NCBI RefSeq assembly: GCF_000224145.3
Contig: NC_020166.2
Coordinates: 8,838,745 to 8,902,744 of the forward strand
DNA from: Ciona intestinalis
Lineage: Eukaryota; Chordata; Ascidiacea; Phlebobranchia; Cionidae
Reading direction: 5' to 3'
DNA length: 64,000 nucleotides
Shown: piece after piece, positions 51,201 to 61,979 of the stretch
Position numbering within the stretch: the stretch's first letter is position 1
How the letters are laid out: the number at the start of each line of letters is the position of its first letter
The notes under the pieces: model-generated
What the model saw: the letters and a program-made list of their open reading frames with translations, nothing else
Databases searched by the model: none
What the model was told of the DNA's origin: nothing
Made by a program: the position numbers and the translations under genes

Positions 51201-52292
51201 GGTAAAATATGAAACTAAAAGTAACCGAACCGACGCCGAATTTTCGTGCAACGACTAATAAGCAGAGACAGTCGCGGTAATAAAGGGTTCGCGTTATCGT
51301 TTTGTAACGAAAGGAAGTTGGTCAGAATGTGATGAATGCAGCATCTGCATGTGCAGATCTGCTGCATTTAAACGAAAGTGTTGAATGCAAACTTATATTT
51401 TTTTAACGTTTTCTCATTTCATGGTTGGTATTTGATCAAGCAGACGTTCAAGTTGACAAAAATAGTATCGGCTGACGTTAGTATTTATTTACATGCATCA
51501 AAATATGCTGATTCCATTCTGAAAGGCGCCGTCTAGCGGTTGCATTTAGAACCGTGGGGTTTGCGGCGTTCTTCTGAGACGTCAGCTAATAGATACGTCA
51601 TGTAACGTCTTCATTCAAGCACCATATGCTTAGCTAGGCGCGTGCATTTCGCTAGCGTATGTCAAACATCTGCTGCTGTGTATAAATCACACGTAATGCT
51701 GTTTCGGGGCCACCCACACGAAATTCCCGGCGACCTGACTCACGTACGTTGCATTGCAGTCCCATACTCCTGCTGGAAATTAACGACAGTTGGCTAACGG
51801 ACTTTTCCGCAACCGGTAATGTGTATTACAGCTGATGACTCACCAAATTGCCGTTTAAATAGGCTTGCATTTCGATTGCCAAGTTCACACATCGAGCGCT
51901 GAGCCTAAACGACGGTCAGAAAGCCTGCATGGCCGGGTACAGGTAGTTTGTAAATAATCCGAGCCATAGCACTGAAGTGTAATAGACCGCAGAACTTTAG
52001 TATAATCGCAATCAAAAGTTTTATTTTACTAAACTTTTAATCTGCCTGCCACCCAAGGATTTATCCAGCGTTTTGAACTAACAGGGCCTACCTTGAGTAG
52101 GTGCAAAAAGTCAGTAAAGTAGAATTCGTTTTCAGTTTTTTTCTGATCAACGTGATCCCGTCTTCAGTGGCAGCTATTTCATTGGTAATTTCTATCAAAT
52201 TTCTGAAGAGGCGCACGACAAAGTCAGAAATCCCGAACATTGTTATATCTCCCGCTACCCCTGGAATCGAAGGTAATGAAGCTGTATTGTGA
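45201..52292 (+). CDS. SLCO: Organic anion transporter, SLCO/OATP family
   Basis: A 12-span plasma-membrane uptake carrier for organic anions. Exons 45201-45449, 45746-45876, 46332-46506, 46758-46804, 47094-47293, 47643-47726, 48028-48219, 48379-48501, 48751-48915, 49080-49217, 49530-49714, 50101-50192, 50459-50622, 51052-51166, 52115-52292 give 745 residues. TM1 is in exon 1 (RFVICLIVMHLFTGMLLYS). LSASMIGLIVAGSDIG and GGLLMAFGGALCCLPHFL match OATP TM2-3. Extracellular loop 5 has the Kazal-like cysteine domain (CANSCLCDNLTFDPVCGSDE) at about 515-595. Near the end is the family pattern VFIMRSVRQ...LLGEIPGSILAGKLFDSCCQFW. Exon 13 must start at the second of two acceptors (50457-50458) to stay in frame. 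The last exon could instead splice on at 52272. Subfamily not assigned. Four MITEs lie in its introns. Confidence 0.94.
45913..46047 (+). mobile_element. SINE tail fragment
   Basis: CCACTAAGTAACATACTTGG, GCTGGCACGAGGTG, GACGTTTTCCGGCCACGCCA, AGTTACATTCATTCATTCAT. In SLCO intron 2. Confidence 0.8.
46062..46185 (-). mobile_element. SINE head fragment, opposite orientation
   Basis: TTCACAATGGTAGCAGCGAC, GAGCCTTGAACCTATCTCTC, CTGGATTAAAGGCAGAGGCC. It follows the previous plus-strand fragment almost directly. Confidence 0.7.
46537..46725. mobile_element. MITE (TAGTAGGGTGGGG family)
   Basis: AAATAAGATGGGATACTGTT, AGCACATAATATCCAAATAT, CCTGATCGTGTTTTGAACAA; the right end is degraded. In SLCO intron 3. 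Confidence 0.8.
46825..47020. mobile_element. MITE (TAGTAGGGTGGGG family)
   Basis: TATAGTAGGGTGGGAAAGTT, AGCACATAATATCCAAATAT, AACAATTAACAAC-like core, right end CCCATCTCCCCCCGCGCCCA. Fills most of SLCO intron 4. Confidence 0.9.
47325..47480. mobile_element. MITE (TAGTAGGGTGGGG family), diverged
   Basis: GGTGCTGTGGGGTAAGAGGT, AATTAGGAAATATGAGATGA, GTGCTAACGGTATTCCATCT, CCCACAGTAGGCTA. In SLCO intron 5. Confidence 0.65.
47768..47917 (+). mobile_element. SINE 3' half
   Basis: TTGTCAGCCATACTGAAAAA, ACACACCCACAAAGTAACAT, ACGTGGTAACTCGTAAGTTG, ACCGTCGTTTTCCAACCACG, AAATAAGTTACC. In SLCO intron 6. Confidence 0.85.
49763..49948. mobile_element. MITE (TAGTAGGGTGGGG family)
   Basis: ATAGTGTTGTGGGGTAAGGT, TTCTTGTTCGTGTTTTAGCA, right end CCATCTTACCCCACCCTACT followed by ATAT. 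In SLCO intron 11. Confidence 0.88.
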
Positions 52293-55200
52293 TTTTTATT
52301 ATTAATTCTATAGCGAATAGAGCTTAGCGTGTATTCCAATTTGCATGTATTTTACCGGATCAGCAGTTAGTATATGTCTCCCCGGTTGGTACGTGTAAAA
52401 TGTGTTTAACAGTGACTTGATTTTTATTATACGAGTAGAACTTTCAGTATACAAGTAGAACTGTTAGTATTCTTGCCATATTTGAACAGGTTTTTGCCGT
52501 TAAGAACATAAAAATAACACCGTTTAACCCTTGACAAGATTTGTGCATCAAAAGGTACTTAACACCTGAATAGATTTTGATTGGGCCTATATATGGTGTT
52601 TGATGTGACAAACTTTTTCTTAGTGTTTGAGGCATATTAACATGGGTCATGTAACTTCTTGCTCTTACACGTTAGGTAACATGTCTGCAGCTGGAAGTTC
52701 TCCACTGTTAACTGAGCCACAGTAGCAGAATTGCGTTATCTTGTTGTCAATGTTACACAGACTCCTCGTCCAATTTTTCTTTCATTAAAATATTTGCACC
52801 ATTTGAGTTAACTATTTTTCTTGAACGACAAAAAAAAAACAGTTTTCTGTCAGAAAATGCTATCAAATTAGGATAGAAATTGGTTCGGACGTATATGCTT
52901 GCTGAGGCGTATTTTATGAAACTGAACGCGCGGAATAAGGTTACAATCCTATTTTCTCCAAAACTATCAGTTTAGTTTGGTAGGTACAGTTGACAGGAAA
53001 AATTGCAAGTGAAACCGGTAATTTTGACTGCCGTGAATGCTTTATAACAGTAGTGTTGAAGAACTTACGAACATTTATGTGACCGCTGCGATCTAATCTG
53101 ATCGTAAGGGGAAGAATATAATTCCTCAACAAAAACATACCGGTTTGGAAATACTTGTGGTATGTTCTACACTCGACAGGATATTTGGTCCAATTGGGTT
53201 TAGAAGTCTGAACTTTAAATGCGGTATAATTTAGATGGAACTTATACGTTTGGTTTGTTTCTTCAGTGAAGGTAAGTAAATCGCTTTACATTTAGTTAAA
53301 AACCACATTGAAACAAAATTCAATATAGAAAAAGTATTAATGTACTCATAAAAACATAACTTAGAAAATCTATTTGTGTGGTAAAGATAAATAGGGATAC
53401 AATGTCCACTGAGCAAATTCCCCATTCTTGTTTATAATGTTTCTATTGCCTGGAAATTTTGACAAATGCTAATGCAGGATTGGCGGTTGCTGCAAATTTG
53501 CAGAAACGTAACAGACTGGAATGTAGATGTAGCGAAGTTGGATGTTGAACTGCCAAAACGAGTTGTTTCGTCTACTCTATTGTAATATAGTTTAATATAT
53601 GTTGCATATATATAGTAGATACGACACAGTAATACAATGTAGATAGAGAGGTATATGCGTGTAATAGGAGAGCTGAAAAAGTGAATTATTTATAAACCGC
53701 TGCCGGAATTACGAGTTACACGGGTTCAGGAAGTCGTTTTGTTTAAGTGTCATTTTCAAAACATACAATTTCTTGTTAAATTATTCGTATATACTTATTG
53801 TAATTGCTTTTTGAGTTTTTGGTATGTTAAAATAAAGGATTGCCTTGTAAGTTGTAACTTCTAACTTTTACAATATACATCTAAGAAATAGCCTATTTCA
53901 AATAGTCGCTAGTAAGGATGAGTAGAATAGACATATTTTTTATCGTCTTTTAAAAATTTTTCTCTGCTCTTTTTAGTCTGTAAGTGAGGCGGTAGGAAGT
54001 CGGTGTTATAATATTAGAATGCAGTCTCCTTTTTTGTCCCAATGTGTGACAGACCGGTTGCTGCACTGAAACCAGTGTGATACCGGGATCAGTTTTAAGA
54101 ATGAAGAGTGAGCTGTTTTCTCATCTACCTCAAGAAAGCTGCATAACCCGATATTTTCTACCTCCGTCAGACTACAAAAGGAAAAAGAAAAAACTTGAGA
54201 CACACTTTCTCTGGTATTTAAATTTTTCTCCTAACCTTAAGTGATACATAAACAATGTGATACAAAAAACATGTTGTTTACAAACATTTAGTCAAAACAT
54301 TTAGTTAGCCATCGATTAGATAGGTTATTACAAAGTGGAGTGTCTAAAAGCGGCTAAGCTTTAAAACGTCTGTGGTTAGTTTTATATTGTATGGAAATGG
54401 CTGCGACATCATTAAAATATTGCTTTCCAAACTTTTAGTTGGATAAAAATTTGTCTTTCATTAGTTGGATAAAAAATTTTTTAACAAGGCACTGTCCTAT
54501 GCCCAAACATGGCGCTTATTGTTTGTTTCTATGTCCAGAGTGTCTCGTAGTTTTATCTTTGTTTAAATAATTGATAAAATTGATTATTGCGTATGTCAAG
54601 GTTTAACTGTGTTATTATATTTTAATGTTTTGTATCTTTAGAACTGCTTCTTTACAATTGTTAAGTGTATATATATTTAGAGATATTTCAGTTTACATTC
54701 TGAATAATTTATGCACATCATATTACATATACAATAGTGCTGCTTGCTTGTATAAAGATAGATCTGATTCTGAACTATTTAACTGTGTATATTTAAACAT
54801 GTGTCGAGCTGTTTGGTCGAACCTAGACAATTGGTGTGAGTAATGTCCAAAAGTGGCAGCTGATCCCTCTCTCAGGGATTAATTCATTGATCGAGCAACA
54901 TTTTGCGGGTGCTTGGTGCGTGTGCCGCTGTGTGAGTAGCATTTCACCACAACCATGTAATACCATGCCGCATTTGTATCGCATTGTCACTGCAATCAGG
55001 GGTAGTGGCTACTGGGGGAATGGCATGACATGGTAATGCAGCTTCATCGCTTTGTAAGCTTCTCTCTCTCTTAGCTATTTAATATTTAATGAAGCTGTGT
55101 CGGCCAGAATTGAATTCTGAAGTGCAATAAGACGATAGAGCTGCATCACAAACGCCTGGCCAGCTGGTCACCTCTCTTTTGTTGTTACTTATCCATAATG

Positions 55201-55606
55201 GCCTGACCACCTTCATGCATATAACATGATAAAGGAGTGGGCCCGTTCAATCAAATTTTAGATTAAAAATCTATGGCATTGTTGCAATCGCGTTCATGCT
55301 AACTATAGTCACTCAGAGAAGTCAAGTTGTTGAAAGCAGTGGTTAGAAAAGTTTAGAAAATTTGTTGTGTGTTTCGTTTATGCTGTTACTATAGCCTTCA
55401 TTTTTTGTAAGAGTTTATGGTGTACAACGGCAATTTGCGTTTATTCTTTATTGTCTTTGTTTATTTTAAACTTTATGTTTGTTTTAAATGTATATATGTA
55501 TGTATGTATACCTGATTATAAATACAAATTTGAAGGATTCTTTATTCAATCTTTTTTATGATATTTTCAATTCTTCTTTTAAGGATTCTTTATTTCTTTT
55601 TTTTAG
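52293..55606. other. Spacer between SLCO and the HMGA-like gene
   Basis: About 3.3 kb with no supported coding gene. The first half is probably SLCO 3' UTR or flank. The stretch 54830-55060 is noticeably more GC-rich and ends in a donor-like CTTTGTAAGC near 55050, so it could be a 5' UTR exon or promoter of the HMGA-like gene, whose acceptor is at 55605-55606. No repeat family was recognised. Confidence 0.4.
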
Positions 55607-55608
55607 GG

Positions 55609-58600
55609 ATGAGCAAGAGGAAGTTAGAAGATCCGCCGGGAGGAGCTAAAAAGCCAGAGAGTGAGGAAGAGGAGGAAGGAGTTTATCCTCCCAAAGTCAC
55701 CCGGATCGAGCCCTCACCGGAGCTACATTTAGAAGAGCAACCGGGACCTAGTCACCGCATGTTCCCGCTACAGATTGCTGAACTGAGAGATCCATCTGCT
55801 GTTCGGGGTTTGCCTCAACCTTCGCTAAGAACCAGGGGTCCAGGAAGGCCACGTATTCATGTATGTATTTTGCTACTTTAACAGCAGGAAAAGTGTAGAT
55901 AATCTTTTAGCGGCTCATCTGGTATAAAATTTAGTGAATTTTCGACGTTTCATCTGTCATAGACTCCATCAGAGAATATACATTAGGTGGTAGTGCTCCA
56001 TGCAAGTAGTTAGTACAAATTATTTCAATATTAAAATTTCTCGCAACTTAAGATTTTTGATATTTTTTTATCTTAAGTGGCCCCCATTATCTAAATATTG
56101 ATTTTCGGATACAAAAAGATCTAAAATGCGCGATAAATTTCAATGTCACACTGTCAGTAGTGTAATGAATGTCCATGTGTCAAAGGTCATGTTGTTACAC
56201 TGCACTCACATAATGATGGATGAGCCATCATCAGTATTGTTAATATGGTCATTCTCGATTTCACGCTAACCACATGTTCCCACACCCATTTTACCCCATT
56301 CTATATTCTCGCAGCCTCCAAAACCAGCCGGGGTAAGTCGGCCAAGAGGTCGTCCAAAAGGTTCAAAGAACAAAAAACCACGAAAGGTAATCATCCACTT
56401 GTTCTGCTATGAATAATACATAATAATAGATGTTCAGAACACGCTTCTTGTCGTGTTCCTACCTAGATATTGCTTAATATATACCAACATTGTGTGTGTT
56501 TCACTTTTAAGTTTCGTGTGTGCGTTTCATGTTTAACATATTTTCTTACTTATTTTGGACGCAGCGAAAGGAAGTTGTGGTAAGTTGGTTTTATTAAATA
56601 TCTCTGCGTTTTTAACTTATATAGTCATAATATTCCAATCTTTGCCTCTAGCATGAAATATTGGCATAAATTTCTGAAAATTTCTGACCACCTATAAACT
56701 AATTCTGACCAAACGTACTATTTTCAAGCGAGTGTCATGTAACACTTAATCGTTATGCTAACACCTTAAAATATTAATGGAGTGGTTATAATACCGCAGT
56801 GTATTATTACACCGCATGTCTATAGTTATTGAATGAGAAGCTTTAATTCTAAGCTCTTAATATTTTATGACATGTGGATCATAAATTTTGATTCCTTCAT
56901 AAAGCGCCATTGTTTGTTTCTAATTGTATTTTTAGATGAAATTTTTAAGAGTGTTTTGGTCAAAATATCAAATTGTATTTTAGCTGCAATTTTTAAAAGT
57001 GTTTTCGTAAAAAACTTTATTGTATTTTTAGATGCAAGTTTTTATAATGTTTTGATCAAAATATCTAATTGTATTTATAGATCCAAATTTTAGGAGTTTT
57101 TTGTCAAAATATCTTATTGTATTTTGAATGAAATTTTTAAGAGTGTTTTCGTAAAAAAACTTTACTGTATTTTTTATGCAATTTTTAAAATTGTTTCCCT
57201 CAAACTAGCTTGAGCACATTTGAGTTGACATTGATTGCGTAAAATTTGTTGTTGGCATAAAAATGAACATGCAGTGTTTGCATATTTAAAGACAGCGTGC
57301 TGCCCAAGCAAAAATTGATGGATAACAAAAGTAGAGTTGCAGGACTTCACTTGCCACTTAGTGTTCCCTACCAGTCAATATTTAATAAAGCTAGTGTAGC
57401 ACCAGCCTTTAGGGACTGGACGTACAGCCTCAGTTCTTTATGTTTTCCCTTTTGTGTGGTCCACTGCTGCTATATCTCTATTGTCCAATTATTGGCCATG
57501 CCAGCGTCCCATGGGACGCACACATAGGCATTTAGGTCATTAAGGTAACTCTTATGCCTAGAATGAATAAAAACATTGACAAAACTATATTAGTGTATAA
57601 ATTTAAATTATTCCAGTCATCTTCCTAAACACAGTGGTACTCTATGTTCTTTTTTGTAGCTTAATTTTAGACCCTATTTTTTAATATAATATTTGATATT
57701 AATATCATAATAGATTTTGTTAATTTTTTTTAGTTTGTTAATTTTCTTTTGTTTACAGAGGGTTGAAAGGCCTCCCAAAAGGCCGAGAGGACGACCAAGA
57801 AAGTGGGTAAGTACTTATTGTCTCTTGCTTAGTGTTTATTGCAATTTGAAAATCATCATATGAATTTGTTAAAGGTAATGTCATGAAATTTAAGGCAGTC
57901 TTTAAATACAGTTGCTATTCAATCACGCATAATTATATTCAGCCTATTAGTGCAAGACAGCTGTGTGAGATTAGTAAATGAGATTAAAACCAGCTGTATG
58001 AGGGGGTAGGGAAACACAATGAGCCTGTTTTATTTGAAACTGGTTGGATCTGCTTTAAACTGGTTGAAACTGGTTTTAGCCGCCTGAAATGTGGGAGGGA
58101 TTTCAACGCACACGAGAAGCTGCAGTTCAACAACAACTGAAACAACAGCAGCAACAACAACAACAACAACAGCAACAACAGCATATGCAGCAACAGCATG
58201 AGGTGAGTCGTATTTTGCTTTTGTCAATAAACTTAAAAATTTTAAAACTTTAGAGTTTAGAACAAGCCTCTGTAGGAGGTTTTACTATTTATTGTTGTTG
58301 CTTTTTGGTCAATTTGTTTTTAACAGTTGAAATGTTACTTTTATAGATGGCTGGACCCAGTCACATGTACATGGAGCAACGAGACCCTCGTCTTCTCCAG
58401 CAAATGCAGATGATGCATCCTCACCATATGCCCCCCCAGCCCCCCATGCCTCATTATATGCAACTGCCTCTGGAAACCGAGCAACCTCAAGAGGAGATCT
58501 CTCTTCTCATGCCTCCACAATCGTTACCTCAAGAACACATGCTCCCAACCATGATGTTGCCAGAGCAGCAACATCCGGAGCAGATCCAGGAGCAGGAGGA

Positions 58601-58670
58601 GCTGCTATGGATGCAACAGGAAGAAATGGCGCAACACCACCCCCCACCACCCCACACTACCTCACAGTAA
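55609..58670 (+). CDS. HMGA: HMGA-like AT-hook chromatin protein
   Basis: An architectural chromatin protein binding the minor groove of AT-rich DNA. Exons 55609-55860, 56315-56386, 56565-56579, 57759-57806, 58080-58202, 58347-58670, all phase 0, give 277 residues. The N-terminus is acidic (ESEEEEEG). Three AT hooks: RGPGRPRIH (about 76-84), RPRGRPKGSKNKK (about 93-105; vertebrate HMGA has RPRGRPKGSKNK) and KRPRGRPRKW (120-129; vertebrate KRPRGRPRKWPQ). Exon 3 is a 15-bp microexon (RKEVV). After the hooks the protein differs from vertebrate HMGA: instead of a short acidic tail it has a glutamine run (148-160) and a 108-residue Met/Pro/Gln-rich tail. A splice acceptor (TTTTTTTTAG) ends 2 bases before the ATG. 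The last codons and the 3' flank contain let-7 seed matches. Confidence 0.93.
55900..55980. mobile_element. End fragment of the TAATCTTTTAGCGGC element
   Basis: TAATCTTTTAGCGGCTCATC matches the ends of the 1932-2067 element; an inner TTCGACGTTTCATCTG resembles the opposite end. In HMGA intron 1. Confidence 0.5.
56923..57205 (+). repeat. Tandem repeat, about 48-bp unit, six copies
   Basis: Units begin at 56923, 56972, 57019, 57068, 57116 and 57164, each starting ATTGTATTTT (last ACTGTATTTT), then a T/A-rich part and TTTTTAAGAGTGTTTT. Two variants occur: TCAAAATATC (copies 1, 3, 4) and TAAAAAACTTT (copies 2, 5). In HMGA intron 3. Confidence 0.88.
58140..58200 (+). repeat. CAG/CAA trinucleotide tract (polyglutamine)
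   Basis: A mixed CAA/CAG run inside HMGA exon 5 encoding about 13 consecutive glutamines, then HMQQQH. Likely length-polymorphic. Confidence 0.85.
58657..58664 (+). promoter_or_regulatory. let-7 seed match (8-mer CTACCTCA) at the HMGA stop
   Basis: CTACCTCA spans the last codons and ends 3 bp before the TAA. It is a perfect complement of the let-7 seed. Confidence 0.5.
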
Positions 58671-58705
58671 TTACAACCAACACACACCTAAAACGTAACC
58701 TACAC

Positions 58706-58842
58706 AGCACCAAAAATTTTCTAGCCTAACATTTTCACCCCCAAAAATTTTCAACGCTAAAAAATTTCAAGCCAAAAATTGTCTTGCCAAAAATTTTCAC
58801 ACCTAAATATTTTTTTCTCAAAATTTTCATGCCTAAATCTTC
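58706..58842 (+). repeat. Degenerate short tandem repeat (CCAAAAATTTTC)
   Basis: About seven units of roughly 20 bp, reading CCAAAAATTTTCA..CCTAA with drift, directly after the HMGA stop. The unit core AAAATTTT is itself palindromic. Confidence 0.7.
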
Positions 58843-61111
58843 ATGGATCAGTCAAGCCACTGTGTACCCGCATCCTGAAATCCTCCCAATCCCTTCCTCC
58901 ACAGTGGGCATCAGCAGCTCCTCATCTTGTTCATCTACCTCGAATTTTTGTGAAGCCTTTCTACCCGGCCTCCCCAGTTTCATATGACGTGAATAGTTGT
59001 GCGTTTTCGTTTCTTAAAAGGGAGCGCTACCTCCATTTTACATTGCTGCCTCATACCTGCATACTGGCACAACCACACCTTATAAGAGCTGCTTTACCTA
59101 AGAATTTTCATTTTCCTAAAAGTTAAAGGTCCATTTTTCGTCTCACAAATAGACCTATTTAGGACATTCTTTTAAATATTATAATTCAGTTTCCATAAAA
59201 CGCCTTTCAAATAGTTTCAGGCCTTTAAACCCTATTTATTTATAACTGTTTGAGTCTAAAAAATCCGCATTAACCACCAAACGTCATTATTTCATTTCAA
59301 AACCAAGTTTCTCATTATTTAACCCATAAGTTTATTTTCTTAAAACAGCTCTCACGGTCCAGTATGCAATTATTTTATTCCCTTCTCTTCAGCATATTAG
59401 GAAATTTGTCTTTTAGCTTCAATTTTTATTATTACTCACAACTCGCTCCTAAACGATCATGTTGCCTATATAACCCACTCTCGCTTTTCTCAAAAGTTTC
59501 ATCCGTTTTTAGTTTCGGGTCGCTGTTTTTACCGAGTATTTGGTTGTCTACTGCCCCCTATGGTGCTTAAATATCTCGAGCACTGTTGTTTTTTTATTCC
59601 CAGAACCAAAGAGTCTATATATGTTCCCCTTCCCATTATATGTAACGTATGCGGCTTAGTTTGCCGCATCGGTTGATAATAATTATGTCGCTTATTTTTA
59701 ACCGCTTGCTTGTTTTTTTCGCCATCCCGTTTTTACGGTTCCACCCGCTGCTCGCCGCTTTCAACGCCCAACTTTCACGTATGACGCAATAATCTCGCTT
59801 ATTACGCAATAAAGGCGTTCTATTTCCGTATTTATTTTATGCTCGCCTCAAATCGATGCCCCTGCAATAAATCCACGACTAACGCAGGCCTGCCATCTTA
59901 CCTACTCCATGCCATAGGTGTACACGTATAAACCAAAGACTTCGTAACTCAATCGATTGCAACTGACATCGCAATGATTTATTTTCTCGCTTTTCTCGGT
60001 GAGTCAGTGAATTTTCAATTAACCAAATTTTTCCCATTACTAAATACCGAATCAAGCATTTTTACCTTTAAAAACTCAAAACCGAATCGATATTTTGATT
60101 TAAAACACACCAAAACAGACTTGCCTATCCATAAACTCCGCTTATTTGTTTACCTTGTATGTTGCACCCATTTAACACAAAGTTTCGCCGCCCGGCCGAC
60201 CGTTCCTTCCCTATGTTCCTGCATGCCTATACTTCGTAGTTTTATTTTCATTTTTGTTCCGCATTTTTTCGCTATTATACTGTCGTGTTGGAGACTTATT
60301 TTTTGTTTCTTAATCCTGTTTTATTTGAAAAAGCTTTTAACCATAATTAGACCTTTTTTTAATTTTTAATCGTCAAATTTTCGAAAACTGCATTGGAATA
60401 ATGCATTACATGACTACACACTACACCACTGTGAGTTACCGTAATAAATCTGAACTACAAATAATTTTAAATTACTAAATTTTCAGCTAACCACATAAGT
60501 CGTTTTAATTCATTTTGCTGCATAACAATTTTTGTATTTCGTTGTCACCACAGTATTACGTTCGCTCGCTGTCCATACGTGCCACGCGTGTTATTTAATC
60601 GTGTTTCCGTTGCAATTTATCTCCGTATTCAAATTGTTCGCAGTTTTATAATACTTCACCCCAAAAGTGAGTTACATTTGCCAAATGTTAAGATCGTGTC
60701 TTTCGTAAAAAATTATTTTCATGTTAAAAGGCCTTTCAAAAGAATGTTTCTCTTTTCACTCAGTTCACTCTGTATAAGCTGTACATTCACTTACCCCACA
60801 CCTCGAACCGCGACACCAAAAATTTCACTTGAATGCCAACCGACACCGTTTCTTTTACACCCCCTTTTATTGAGATACTTTACTGTTGCATGCTTATGTC
60901 GTTCTCTTCATTTATCATACAGTGTTTCCATCACAGTATTATGAGGTTTTCGTCGCCAAAGAGAAATATATAGCCAGGTTCTTGGCGTTCCGATGCCTGA
61001 CATACATTGTGTTTATGATTTTCAAGCAACAACGATATACAGTTGATCACAGATCACTTTTAAACTATCGGTTAAACTTTAAAAAAATTCGCTTTAATGA
61101 ATTTTATAAAT

Positions 61112-61117
61112 AATAAA
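61112..61117 (+). terminator. Candidate poly(A) signal, HMGA-like gene
   Basis: AATAAA at the right edge of the pyrimidine-rich tract and directly before a SINE; an earlier candidate lies near 59866. Confidence 0.3.
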
Positions 61118-61250
61118 TGAATGAATTTAACTTCCTCACTATCCTCACGTGGCCGGAAAACGAGAGTAGTTATAACACAGGTGTTCTATTTCATACATTT
61201 CGTGCCAGCTTATCAGTTACCATGTATGTTACTTTGTGGATGTTTATTTT
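61118..61250 (-). mobile_element. SINE 3' fragment
   Basis: AATGAATGAATTTAACTTCC, CTCACGTGGCCGGAAAACGA, GTGTTCTATTTCATACATTT, CGTGCCAGCTTATCAGTTAC in reverse orientation. Confidence 0.8.
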
Positions 61251-61726
61251 TTGGGCTTATTTTCGTTTTGCTTCTGCCTTGTAAAAGATTTTTGCCCTAA
61301 AGTGAATCCCCATAAACCAATTTGTCATAGTTGATGCCATATTAATTTACTTCAAATTTATCTTTAAGAACACTTTCCTTCAGCGAAAACCTCGCGTCAG
61401 CCATCTTGCTTTTTCGGCCTACTTTGTTCCATTAAATGTCAGAAACTAAAACGTAGTTTTATACAAATACCTTAAGCGAGATTGCATCTGGCACCATTTA
61501 AGAAATCATTTTGATCATCGTCCACTATAAGTCTTATAATTTAATCACCTTAGTCCAAAATCGATCCTCACGTCGCTGGACTTTTTGGCCCCTTTTCAAT
61601 TTCCTGGACAGGCCATTCCCGCGCCTGCATTTCTGTCAGCGTCGTTTTTGCTCAAACTTTGCCATTGATTATTAACATAGCTACGTAATGGCCGCCTGTT
61701 ACCTAAATGAGTGCGTCGAATGTTTA

Positions 61727-61935
61727 GTACTGTGGGGTAAGATGGGATATAGCTCCCATAATCTATAATTTTAGTACTGTGGGGTAAGATGGGATTTACC
61801 GTGAACACCCAAAACCAATATTTAATAATCGTGTTTTTAACATTGCTGTTTTGGAGTCACGAAAGCTTCTTTAATGTAATTCTTATAAATATTATCAGTT
61901 TACCACCAAACAGGACGATAAAAAAACATTAACAA
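61727..61935. mobile_element. MITE (TAGTAGGGTGGGG family) with duplicated left end
   Basis: The left end TAGTACTGTGGGGTAAGATG (then GGAT) appears twice, at about 61728 and 61772. Then AATAATCGTGTTTTTAACAT and TTACCACCAAACAGGAC follow; the right end is decayed. Confidence 0.75.
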
Positions 61936-61979
61936 TGTTACTCCAACCTTTATGTTTATCAGTATTTAATAACTAATAT

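Noticed and set aside
56833-57093. 86-codon open frame on the plus strand
   Set aside because: It lies in the 48-bp tandem repeat; the apparent protein repeats (FKSVLVKISNCI) come from the DNA repeat.
59974-60369. 131-codon open frame
   Set aside because: It comes from pyrimidine-rich sequence (Phe/Leu/Ser-rich translation), with no domain and no splice context; more likely HMGA 3' UTR.
60579-60944. 121-codon open frame
   Set aside because: Same pyrimidine-rich tract, same Phe/Leu/Ser bias, no recognisable family.
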